Assembly (NCBI RefSeq): GCF_002836055.1
Contig: NZ_PJBS01000162.1
Location: 1-57,082, forward strand
DNA: 57,082 nucleotides
Direction of reading: 5' to 3'
Source of the DNA: Psychroflexus sp. MES1-P1E
GTDB lineage: Bacteria > Bacteroidota > Bacteroidia > Flavobacteriales > Flavobacteriaceae
Part shown: in pieces, positions 17,951-25,339 of the stretch
Layout of the letters: every line of letters begins with the position of its first letter
Position numbering within the stretch: position 1 is the stretch's first letter
Notes under the pieces: model-generated
The model's database searches: none
Seen by the model: the letters and a program-made list of their open reading frames with translations, nothing else
Told to the model about the DNA's origin: nothing
Position numbers and translations under genes: made by a program

Positions 17951-18628
17951 ATGAACAAGGGAAATTTTACCATTTTAATAGCAGAAGATCAGGTTGATAT
18001 TGCTAAACTCTTGAAAAAAGGCTTAACCGAAGAAGGTTACCAGTGTTTGGTGGTTAAAAACGGTGAAGAGGTTTTAAAACTTGTAAAACATAATTCCATC
18101 AGTTTAATTTTACTAGATTGGATGATGCCAAAAGTAAAGGGCATTGACGTTTGCAAACAATTGAGAAGTGAACACATTTCAATACCCATTATTTTTTTAA
18201 CCGCGAAAGATACCATAGAAGATACGATTGAAGGCTTAAAAAGCGGCGCTAACGATTACATTAAAAAACCTTTTAATTTTAAAGAACTTCTCGCAAGAAT
18301 TGAAACTCATTTGCGTTTATATTATAAGATAGATGAGGTGTTGTATCTCGGTGACTTATCCTTGAACATCAGTAAACGTTTGGTTTTAAAGTCGGAAAAA
18401 CCCATTACTTTAACCGATAAAGAATTTAATTTTTTGGCTCATTTAGTTCGCCACAAAGGACAAGTATGCACCAGGCAATCTATTATTGAAGAAGTGTGGG
18501 ATATTCACTTCGACTATGATTCTGGGGTCTTAGATGTCTATATGAATGCAATACGGAAAAAAATGAAACTTGATAGAAATAAACTTATCAAAACCGTTCG
18601 CGGGGTTGGTTTTATAGCTGATGAGTAA
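17951..18628 (+). CDS. Response regulator, OmpR/PhoB family (CusR/CopR-like)
   Basis: This 225-residue protein has an N-terminal receiver domain: acidic pair Glu12-Asp13, phosphoacceptor Asp56 in LILLDWMMPK, Thr84 region IIFLTAKD and Lys106 region YIKKPF. A C-terminal winged helix with LTDKEFNFLAHLVRHKGQV and VDVYMNAIRKK-like recognition and wing elements (DVYMNAIRKKMK, TVRGVGF) follows. It should be phosphorylated by the kinase encoded next, whose ATG overlaps its stop codon by one base. From its position inside the efflux operon it likely controls these genes. The TTAAG-N6-TTAAG repeats at 11988 and 20011 are candidate targets. Confidence 0.92.
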   Translation: MNKGNFTILIAEDQVDIAKLLKKGLTEEGYQCLVVKNGEEVLKLVKHNSISLILLDWMMPKVKGIDVCKQLRSEHISIPIIFLTAKDTIEDTIEGLKSGANDYIKKPFNFKELLARIETHLRLYYKIDEVLYLGDLSLNISKRLVLKSEKPITLTDKEFNFLAHLVRHKGQVCTRQSIIEEVWDIHFDYDSGVLDVYMNAIRKKMKLDRNKLIKTVRGVGFIADE

Positions 18629-20007
18629 TGAAATTATCGATTAGAAATAGAATTGCTTTATATTCAGTTTTAGGTATTGCAAGCCTATCTATTGTTGTAT
18701 TTATTGCTATTTATTTTACCGTTAAAAATACTGTCTTTAGTGAGATTGATTATGCGTTACAGTTCGAAGCCAAAAAGCACATCAATGAAGTAATGTTTCG
18801 CAAAGACAGCGTTTATTTTGCCTATAAGGATGAGTGGCTAGAGCGTGAGCATATAGAAATTGAAGTATATCCCTTATTTGTTGAGTTATACAATGCCAAA
18901 GGTAAAGGTTTAGACAAATCGCCAAATCTTCGTAAAAGCAACTTGGAAATAGATCTTCAACAAGAGAATTCCTTTATCAGCAATCAAAATTTGGATGGTG
19001 AGAACATCAGGCAAATTCAATTTCAGCTTAAAGAGAACAACACCATTCAAGGCTTTATCGCCATCGCTATTCCTCTGGGTGATGCAGAGTTAGTTATAAA
19101 AACACTTTTAGACACCTTATTGTTTATCTATCCTATTTTACTGGTCATTACATTTTTCATATCTCGACTCATATCACAAATCACCATTAAACCTGTGACT
19201 TTTATAGCCAAAACCGTAAATGAAATTAGCTCTAACAACCTCAACAAACGCGTTCCTGAAACTAGTAATGGTGATGAATTAGGAACTCTGTCTAAAGCTA
19301 TTAACAACTTTATAAACCGAATAGATGCAGCGGTAAAACGCGAAAAGCAATTCACTGCAGATGCCTCTCACCAACTCAGAACACCACTAGCAATTCTTAA
19401 GGGAAATCTGGAAGTTTTAATTAGAAAAGAACGTGAGCCCGAACAGTATGTCGAAGAGATTAAAAACAATATTCATAAGATCGATGACATGTCTGATGCC
19501 ATTGAAAAATTGCTCATTCTTGCTCGACTAAACAGCCATACCCTTAAAAATCTAGAAACCGAGGAGCTATGTCTGTACGACGAAATAGAAGCAATTCTAA
19601 TAAACTACAAACAGGATATTTTAAAAAAAGGCATCAGTATTACATTAGATAAATCTGAAGATTGCCAGATACAAACCCATAAAACTTATTTAAGGTTAGT
19701 CCTTGATAATTTGATTTCTAATGCGGTAAAGTATGGCGAAGACCAAACTAGGATTACTATTTCACTAGAACCGACAAGCCATCACTTAAAGCTTTCTATT
19801 TGTAATAAAGGCCAAAAGATTCCAGCCGATGAAATCAATGACATTTTCAATCCCTTTTTCAGAAACAGGTATCACGAAAATAGTGAGAAAGGTTATGGTT
19901 TAGGTCTTGCCATCGTTGCCAAAGTCATAGATTTATTAAAGATTAAAATCCATATAAGTTCTGATGAATACACTTGTTTTAGTCTCAAAATTCCAAGAAC
20001 ACCTTGA
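18628..20007 (+). CDS. Sensor histidine kinase (CusS-like)
   Basis: This 459-residue inner-membrane kinase has transmembrane segment 1 (about 9-31), a periplasmic sensor region (about 32-155), transmembrane segment 2 (about 158-180), HAMP (about 182-235) and a dimerisation/phosphoacceptor helix with His248 (DASHQLRTPLAILKG). The ATP-binding domain shows the N box (LVLDNLISNAVKYGED) and the G2 box KGYGLGLAI. Its start overlaps the regulator stop (TAATG). Context suggests it senses periplasmic metal or a redox cue. The sensor loop shows no obvious Cys or His cluster, so the signal is not readable from sequence. Confidence 0.9.
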   Translation: MKLSIRNRIALYSVLGIASLSIVVFIAIYFTVKNTVFSEIDYALQFEAKKHINEVMFRKDSVYFAYKDEWLEREHIEIEVYPLFVELYNAKGKGLDKSPNLRKSNLEIDLQQENSFISNQNLDGENIRQIQFQLKENNTIQGFIAIAIPLGDAELVIKTLLDTLLFIYPILLVITFFISRLISQITIKPVTFIAKTVNEISSNNLNKRVPETSNGDELGTLSKAINNFINRIDAAVKREKQFTADASHQLRTPLAILKGNLEVLIRKEREPEQYVEEIKNNIHKIDDMSDAIEKLLILARLNSHTLKNLETEELCLYDEIEAILINYKQDILKKGISITLDKSEDCQIQTHKTYLRLVLDNLISNAVKYGEDQTRITISLEPTSHHLKLSICNKGQKIPADEINDIFNPFFRNRYHENSEKGYGLGLAIVAKVIDLLKIKIHISSDEYTCFSLKIPRTP

Positions 20008-20010
20008 AAC

Positions 20011-20026
20011 TTAAGATTCGCTTAAG
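20011..20026 (+). promoter_or_regulatory. Candidate response-regulator operator TTAAG-N6-TTAAG (site 2)
   Basis: TTAAG at 20011-20015 and 20022-20026 repeat with an exact 11-bp period; the longer form is TTAAGAT-N4-TTAAGAT. This matches site 1 at 11988 upstream of the efflux genes. It lies in the 82-base gap between the kinase gene and the thioredoxin gene. A weak -7-like box, TTATTTTG (20064-20071), lies downstream. Binding by the OmpR-type regulator is inferred. Confidence 0.5.
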
Positions 20027-20089
20027 ATGTGTTCATTCCCAGAGTAAATGCTTTTTCTTGACGTTATTTTGTAAGTAAAAACAAAACTT

Positions 20090-20518
20090 ATGAAGTTAAC
20101 TGCGTTAATCATCTTTCTATGCCTAGGTCTCACAAGTTTTGCACAAGACTGGACCTACGATATGGAAGAAGCTAAAACACAAGCCACAAAAGATAATAAA
20201 GACATCTTGCTTGTCTTTTCAGGTTCAGACTGGTGTGCCCCTTGTATTAAACTTGACCGCCAAATCTGGCGAAGTGAACAATTTAAAGCTCATGCCAGTG
20301 AAAAATTGATTTTGGTACGCGCCGACTTTCCAAAGCGTAAAAGCAATAAGCAGTCCAAGGCTATACAAGAGAAAAACAATGCTCTTGCAGCAGAATATAA
20401 TACTAGTGGGTACTTCCCATTTGTATTATTGCTAAACAGCGGAGGTAAAGTCCTTAATAAATTAGGGTATAAAAATTTATCGCCAACTAAATACATAACT
20501 GCACTATATGCTAAGTAA
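20090..20518 (+). CDS. Exported thioredoxin-family protein
   Basis: This 142-residue protein has a signal peptide (residues 1-19, ending SFAQ) and a thioredoxin fold of the Thioredoxin_7 kind. The active-site motif is WCAPC (Trp48, Cys49, Cys52) in FSGSDWCAPCIKLD, and the cis-Pro region is GYFPFVLLL. It acts in the periplasm as a thiol oxidoreductase. It is first in a tight unit: the ApbE start lies 11 bases inside its 3' end. Its likely client is a Cys protein made by the same unit, for instance the DUF4266 lipoprotein with a CGC tail; that pairing is inference. Confidence 0.85.
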   Translation: MKLTALIIFLCLGLTSFAQDWTYDMEEAKTQATKDNKDILLVFSGSDWCAPCIKLDRQIWRSEQFKAHASEKLILVRADFPKRKSNKQSKAIQEKNNALAAEYNTSGYFPFVLLLNSGGKVLNKLGYKNLSPTKYITALYAK

Positions 20519-21488
20519 TCTACTGATTTTGGTTGGTTTCATAAGTTTTGCTGCTCAAGCTCAAGATATTTTCAAGAGAGAGTTAGGCGTAATGGGAAGC
20601 AGCTTTGATATTACCGTTGTAGCTGATTCGAAAGAAGAAGCAGAAAATTACATAGACTTAGCCGTTGAAGAGATGCAACGCATCGAAGAATTGATATCCT
20701 CCTGGAAATCTACCTCCCAAACCTCTGCAATAACCCGCAATGCTGGTCTTAAGCCGGTTCAGGTCGATAATGAATTATTTCAACTTATCAAACGGTCCAT
20801 TGCTATCTCAAAAATAACCGACGGTGCTTTTGATATCAGTTTTGCAGCTATAGATAAAATATGGGTATTCAATGGCGAAGAAACACAAGTGCCAGATAAA
20901 GCGTTGATCACTTCCTCCGTAAATGCTATAGGATACAAGAATATTAAACTAGATGAAAAGAATTTAACGGTTTTCTTAACTCAAAAAGGCATGAAAATCG
21001 GTTTTGGCGCCATTGGCAAAGGCTATGCAGCAGATAAAGCTAAAAGCCTACTGATGGAAAAAGGAGTGTCTGGGGGAATTATAAACGCCTCTGGTGATAT
21101 GAATACTTGGGGGCTTCAACCTAATGGTAAACCCTGGAAAGTTGCAATTACCAACCCTATGGATAAGTCTAAGAACTATGGATTATTCGACTTAAAAAAT
21201 AATGCCGTTGTCACTTCTGGCAATTACGAAAAATTCCTACTCATCGATGGGGAGCGCTATGCTCATATTATTGATCCTCGAACAGGAATGCCCACAAAAG
21301 GTATATTGAGTGTTACTGTATTTGCTCCAAAAGCAGAATTGGCTGACGCTCTAGCAACCTCTGTTTTCGTAATGGGAAGCGAAGTAGGACTAAATATGAT
21401 TAATCAACTTCCAGATGTGGAAGCCATAATTGTAAAAAATGAGGGAAGCCTAGCCACGTCAACACATATAAATATTACAACACCATGA
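20508..21488 (+). CDS. apbE: FAD:protein FMN transferase (ApbE family)
   Basis: This 326-residue protein has a signal peptide (to about residue 18, AAQAQ). ApbE hallmarks are visible: LGVMGSSFDITV near the start, FGAIGKGYAADKA, SGDMNTWG, HIIDPRTGMPT and the metal-binding ADALATSVFVMG. ApbE uses FAD to attach FMN covalently to Ser/Thr of extracytoplasmic target proteins. No NqrC, RnfG or other FMN_bind target lies in the window, so the target is probably in this operon or elsewhere in the genome. It overlaps the thioredoxin gene by 11 bases and the DUF4266 gene by 4 (ATGA). Confidence 0.92.
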   Translation: MLSNLLILVGFISFAAQAQDIFKRELGVMGSSFDITVVADSKEEAENYIDLAVEEMQRIEELISSWKSTSQTSAITRNAGLKPVQVDNELFQLIKRSIAISKITDGAFDISFAAIDKIWVFNGEETQVPDKALITSSVNAIGYKNIKLDEKNLTVFLTQKGMKIGFGAIGKGYAADKAKSLLMEKGVSGGIINASGDMNTWGLQPNGKPWKVAITNPMDKSKNYGLFDLKNNAVVTSGNYEKFLLIDGERYAHIIDPRTGMPTKGILSVTVFAPKAELADALATSVFVMGSEVGLNMINQLPDVEAIIVKNEGSLATSTHINITTP

Positions 21489-21697
21489 CTAAAACACTCA
21501 CAAAATTGACATTCATAAGTTTTTTCTTTATGTCTTGTGTAGCCGTAAAAGAATACGAAAAAATCAATATCAACGATCCTGATATGCGATTATCAGAACG
21601 AAATTTAGATAAGTATAAATCCACCTTTCAATCCTATCGAGAAGCAGCGGCTGGAGCAAATGGAGGCAAAACAGGCGGCGGTTGCGGCTGTAATTAA
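21485..21697 (+). CDS. DUF4266 domain-containing lipoprotein
   Basis: This is a 70-residue protein: hydrophobic N-terminus with Cys18 (FMSC lipobox), then a short charged region (VKEYEKININDPDM), a helix (YKSTFQSYREAAAG) and a Gly-rich tail ending GGGCGCN. The two C-terminal cysteines and glycines are the striking feature and could bind metal, form a disulphide or serve the neighbouring thioredoxin. It would be anchored in the membrane by lipid on Cys18. Its start overlaps the ApbE stop (ATGA), so it is translationally coupled. The family has no established function to my knowledge. Confidence 0.82.
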   Translation: MTKTLTKLTFISFFFMSCVAVKEYEKININDPDMRLSERNLDKYKSTFQSYREAAAGANGGKTGGGCGCN

Positions 21698-21704
21698 AAT
21701 AAAT

Positions 21705-23006
21705 ATGAAGAAAAACATAGCTTTTTATAGCATCGTCTTACTACTTGTTTCAGGGCAAATAATGGCACAAGAAGAAGAAGAAGAACCCACCGAGTATAAA
21801 AAACGAGTACTAGAGTCGGTAGAAGTTAACTTGTTGTCCAGTTATTATACTCAGGATGGCGAAAATGCGGCAGTTACAGGAGGTCGAGGTACAGAAGAAT
21901 TAACTGATATTGCCCCATCCATCAACATATCTATTCCTTTAAACGATGATGATGTTTTGACTGTAGATGCAACCGTTTCTGCATATACTTCAGCTTCTTC
22001 TAGTAATATTGATCCTTTTGACGGTCCACAACCTGCAGATCCATTTGTAGCGTCGTCGGGAGCATCGGAACAAGATACGTGGTTTGGTCTAACCGCCAAT
22101 TATGCCCATTCTTCAGACGATCGAAATACAATCATCAGTGGAAATGTTTCTTTTGCCAATGAATACGACTACAGCTCGATTGGTTTTGGAGGGAGTATCA
22201 CCAAACTATTCAACGAAAAAAACACTGAATTACAACTTAATGTCAACGCTTTTTTTGATTCATGGAGACCGCAATATCCTATTGAATTTAGAGAAGGTTT
22301 CAATTTATCTAATTATTCCTTTAGTGGAAACCCAAATTTCTCAAATAATTATACACAATTTCAAGATGAGAGTAGAAACTCTTATAGTATTGGAGTAAGT
22401 CTTTCACAAATTCTTTCAAAATCTATTCAAACGTCTTTTATAGGAGATGTAGTTCTTCAAAACGGCTTGCTCTCTACACCGCATCAGCGTGTCTATTTTG
22501 GAGATTTTGAAGATACAATGGTGGAGAACTTTACTTTAGGTAACGACATTGAGCGTTTGCCAGATACACGTACAAAAATAGCCTTGGGTAACCGTACTAG
22601 TTTTTACTTGAATCAAAATTTTATTTTAAGAACGTATTATCGTTTTTACACAGATGATTGGGGAATAGATTCACATACCTTTAAAGCAGAATTACCAATA
22701 AAACTAGGGTTGAATTATACGTTTTATCCTATGTACCGCTACTATACACAAACTGCAGCAAACGATTTTGGAGAATACAATTCAATAGTCTCAACCCAAG
22801 AATTTTATACCTCAGATTATGATTTGGCAGAATATGATGCTCATCAATATGGCATAGGCTTTAAGTACTATGATCCATTAAATAAATTAAGCATTGGTGG
22901 TTTTGGTTTGAAAAGTATAAATTTAGAGTACAATTATTACGAGCGGACTATTCAAAATTTTAATGCAAACATTACGTCACTCAGTTTTAATTTCGTAGCA
23001 AACTAG
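21705..23006 (+). CDS. DUF3570 domain-containing outer-membrane beta-barrel protein
   Basis: This 433-residue protein has a signal peptide (to about residue 21, IMAQ) followed by a Glu-rich stretch. The rest consists of alternating beta-strands typical of an outer-membrane barrel (VSLSQILSKSIQTSFIGDV, FILRTYYRFYTDDWG). I start it at ATG 21705; a longer in-frame start at 21660 lies inside the DUF4266 gene and would put 15 residues before the signal peptide. An SSGAS string at residues 117-121 resembles the [S/T]GA[S/T] core of ApbE flavinylation sites. It lies 7 bases after the DUF4266 stop and closes the thioredoxin-ApbE-DUF4266-DUF3570 unit. Its function is unknown. Confidence 0.85.
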   Translation: MKKNIAFYSIVLLLVSGQIMAQEEEEEPTEYKKRVLESVEVNLLSSYYTQDGENAAVTGGRGTEELTDIAPSINISIPLNDDDVLTVDATVSAYTSASSSNIDPFDGPQPADPFVASSGASEQDTWFGLTANYAHSSDDRNTIISGNVSFANEYDYSSIGFGGSITKLFNEKNTELQLNVNAFFDSWRPQYPIEFREGFNLSNYSFSGNPNFSNNYTQFQDESRNSYSIGVSLSQILSKSIQTSFIGDVVLQNGLLSTPHQRVYFGDFEDTMVENFTLGNDIERLPDTRTKIALGNRTSFYLNQNFILRTYYRFYTDDWGIDSHTFKAELPIKLGLNYTFYPMYRYYTQTAANDFGEYNSIVSTQEFYTSDYDLAEYDAHQYGIGFKYYDPLNKLSIGGFGLKSINLEYNYYERTIQNFNANITSLSFNFVAN

Positions 23007-23050
23007 TAGTCTTAAATGATCAAATTTGATTGATTTTTAAATTGTTTTAA

Positions 23051-24007
23051 ATGAAAGTTTTAATTACCGGTATTGCAGGTTTTATAGGCTCACATATGGC
23101 CGAATATCTTAATAAAAAAGGCTATGAAGTTGATGGTATAGATAACTTCAATCCTTACTATTCTGTTAAGCTGAAAAATATAAATGCGGATAATCTTATT
23201 AAAAAAGGAATTTCCGTTATCGAAGGCGATTTACGAAACGATACTTTTTATGACAGGCTAGAAAAGGATTATCAATTCATCATTCATTTTGCTGCTCAAC
23301 CTGGGATTTCTGCAACAAGCAGTTTTGATAGTTATCTTACTAACAACGTGGTTGCTACTCAGAAGCTCATTGAATTTACAAAGAAACAAAAGTCCTTCAT
23401 TCAATTCATAAATATCTCGACCTCATCCGTTTATGGAGATTATGCGACTAAAAGTGAAAAGGCAGTTCCTCAACCAACTTCATACTATGGCGTTACCAAA
23501 CTCGCGGCAGAACAGCTCGTTCTTGCTGAAGCCAGAAAAAAAGAATTTAGAGCCTGTTCATTACGCTTGTATTCAGTATATGGCCCTAGAGAACGACCCG
23601 ACAAGCTATACACCAAGCTCATTAAAGCTAGTTTAAACAATACTCAATTCCCTTTATTTGAGGGGAGTAAGCAACATAAGCGAAGTTTTACTTATGTTGA
23701 AGACCTTGTTAATGGCATTTATTTATGTTTGAAAAAACAAAAATTAACCAATTTGGAAATTATAAACCTAGGACATCACAAACAGGAAACTACAGAGCAA
23801 GGTATCTTATGCGTAGAAAAATTATTAAAAAAACATATTTCAATTGAATTAAAGCCAGCACGGGAATCTGACCAAAAAGAAACCGTTGCGAATATTACTA
23901 AAGCACGAAATTTATTCGGCTATAATCCTAAAACCAATCTAGAAGAAGGTATTCAACACCAGATCGATTGGTTTAGAACGACCATTGAAGACCATGGAGA
24001 ATTTTAA
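23051..24007 (+). CDS. NAD-dependent epimerase/dehydratase (UDP-glucuronate 4-epimerase-like)
   Basis: This 318-residue extended short-chain dehydrogenase has the Rossmann motif GIAGFIGSHM at 7-16, the acidic NAD-ribose ligand in DGIDNFNPYY, and the catalytic set Ser125 (INISTSSVYG), Tyr146 and Lys150 (SYYGVTKLAAE). The substrate half contains RLYSVYGPRERPD. The best match by motif is nucleotide-sugar 4-epimerases acting on UDP-glucuronate or UDP-hexoses. It heads a four-gene sugar-lipid cassette: the GT2 start lies 14 bases inside its end. It begins 44 bases after DUF3570 on the same strand. Confidence 0.85.
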   Translation: MKVLITGIAGFIGSHMAEYLNKKGYEVDGIDNFNPYYSVKLKNINADNLIKKGISVIEGDLRNDTFYDRLEKDYQFIIHFAAQPGISATSSFDSYLTNNVVATQKLIEFTKKQKSFIQFINISTSSVYGDYATKSEKAVPQPTSYYGVTKLAAEQLVLAEARKKEFRACSLRLYSVYGPRERPDKLYTKLIKASLNNTQFPLFEGSKQHKRSFTYVEDLVNGIYLCLKKQKLTNLEIINLGHHKQETTEQGILCVEKLLKKHISIELKPARESDQKETVANITKARNLFGYNPKTNLEEGIQHQIDWFRTTIEDHGEF

Positions 24008-24716
24008 ATTAACCATTATCGTCCCCGTTTATAATGAAGCTGAAAATTTGCATAGACTTGCTGATGTATTTAAGGCTTATTTTAAGCAGTCAAATCATAA
24101 AATGAAACTGCTGTTTGTAAATGATGGTTCTAAAGATGAAAGCTTGGCCATCGTGAAACAATTATGTGAAGGAAACCCCTATTTTCAATACCTCAACTTC
24201 AATAAAAATTATGGATTAAGTGCTGCTATAAAAGCAGGATTCGATCACGTAACCACGGAGCTAACCGGATATATCGATGCGGATTTACAAACTCACCCAG
24301 AAGACTTCGACCTTCTTTTAGAACATGCCCAAGAGTATGATTTGGTTACAGGAAATCGATCTAAAAATAGAAAAGACAGTTGGGTCAAAAATTTGAGTTC
24401 CACTATAGCAAATGGTATTAGGCGCTTGTTTACTCAAGATGGCATGGATGATACTGGATGTCCATTAAAAATTATTAAAACAAGTTATGCCCAAAGAATT
24501 CCAATGTTTAGGGGGTTACATAGGTTCTTGCCTGCTATGATTTTACTCCAAAAGGGGAGAATAAAACAAGTAGATATAAGACACTTTCCTAGAATAGCTG
24601 GAACAGCAAATTTTGGTTTAATCAATCGACTTGTTGGACCTTTAATGGATTGTTTTGCATATCTATGGATGAAGAAAAAATATATCAATTACGAGATAGA
24701 GTCCAAATCATGCTAA
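23994..24716 (+). CDS. Glycosyltransferase family 2 (polyprenyl-phosphate sugar transferase-like)
   Basis: I chose ATG 23994 (MENFKLTIIV), giving 240 residues; a TTG lies nine bases upstream. The GT-A fold is clear: TIIVPVYNEAENL, FVNDGSKDES, GLSAAIKAGFDHV and the metal-binding YIDADLQTHPED, followed by VTGNRSKNRKD. It resembles dolichol-phosphate-mannose synthase and ArnC but lacks their C-terminal membrane helices. It probably transfers a sugar from a nucleotide donor to a polyprenyl phosphate on the cytoplasmic face. Its stop overlaps the next start (ATGCTAA), so it works with the membrane protein that follows. Confidence 0.85.
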   Translation: MENFKLTIIVPVYNEAENLHRLADVFKAYFKQSNHKMKLLFVNDGSKDESLAIVKQLCEGNPYFQYLNFNKNYGLSAAIKAGFDHVTTELTGYIDADLQTHPEDFDLLLEHAQEYDLVTGNRSKNRKDSWVKNLSSTIANGIRRLFTQDGMDDTGCPLKIIKTSYAQRIPMFRGLHRFLPAMILLQKGRIKQVDIRHFPRIAGTANFGLINRLVGPLMDCFAYLWMKKKYINYEIESKSC

Positions 24717-25339
24717 GTTCATCAGTCGTGATCTATACTATTGGTTTTATAGCGCAGTTCCTTTTCTCCAGTCGAACCTTTTATCAATGGTTGAGTTCAG
24801 AAAAACAAAAAAAGGTTGTTGCCCCGCGCTTTTTTTGGCAAATAAGTTTATTGGCTTCTTTTCTGTTGTTCGTCTACGGCTATCTAAGAAATGATTTTTC
24901 TATTATGTTAGGTCAAAGTCTAACTTATTTTATTTATGTTCGAAATATTCAGCTCCAAAATCAGTGGCATAAATTCCCGTTAGTATCAAGGATTTTCTTA
25001 CTGCTTTTTCCTTTAGCTATTGTAATTTACTATTATAACAATACTACTTTTGATATTAATAATCTGTTGGTAGACAATGGCTTTTCAAACCAACTTTTAT
25101 GGCTAGGTATTATAAGTCAGCTGCTTTTTACCTTTCGGTTTGTTTATCAATGGTTGTATTCTGAACGTTTAAAATTATCGAAGTTACCTAGCGGGTTTTG
25201 GGTTTTAAGTTTACTGGGGTCTTTACTTATTTTGGTTTACGGAATTTTAAGAAGCGACCCTGTTTTGATAGTAGGTCATAGCTTTGGAATTATCATTTAC
25301 ATTAGAAACTTTTATCTTTTAAAACGGAAACATGCTTAA
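24710..25339 (+). CDS. Membrane protein with two tandem lipid-A-disaccharide-synthase N-terminal (LAB_N) domains
   Basis: I use ATG 24710, which overlaps the GT2 stop as ATGCTAA; longer in-frame starts lie inside the GT2 gene. The 209-residue product has six or so membrane helices in two similar halves: GFIAQFLFSSRTFYQWLSSE with FLLFVYGYLRNDF, and GIISQLLFTFRFVYQWLYSE with LILVYGILRSDP. These are duplicate LAB_N modules, normally fused to LpxB. LAB_N occurs beside ArnT-like transferases, where a membrane role in moving or presenting lipid-linked sugars is plausible but unproven. The stop overlaps the next gene by 8 bases. Confidence 0.82.
   Translation: MLSSSVVIYTIGFIAQFLFSSRTFYQWLSSEKQKKVVAPRFFWQISLLASFLLFVYGYLRNDFSIMLGQSLTYFIYVRNIQLQNQWHKFPLVSRIFLLLFPLAIVIYYYNNTTFDINNLLVDNGFSNQLLWLGIISQLLFTFRFVYQWLYSERLKLSKLPSGFWVLSLLGSLLILVYGILRSDPVLIVGHSFGIIIYIRNFYLLKRKHA

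Noticed and set aside
21660-21704. A 15-codon upstream extension of the DUF3570 gene
   Set aside because: It lies inside the DUF4266 gene and would place non-signal residues ahead of a good signal peptide starting at 21705.
23007-23050. A palindrome (ATCAAATTTGAT) between DUF3570 and the epimerase as terminator
   Set aside because: The stem is entirely A/T-rich apart from the ends and has no clear loop or T-run directly after it; too weak to list.
24650-24709. Longer starts for the LAB_N protein at 24650 or 24665
   Set aside because: They lie inside the GT2 gene and add a charged segment before the first membrane helix; ATG 24710 gives classic stop-start overlap.
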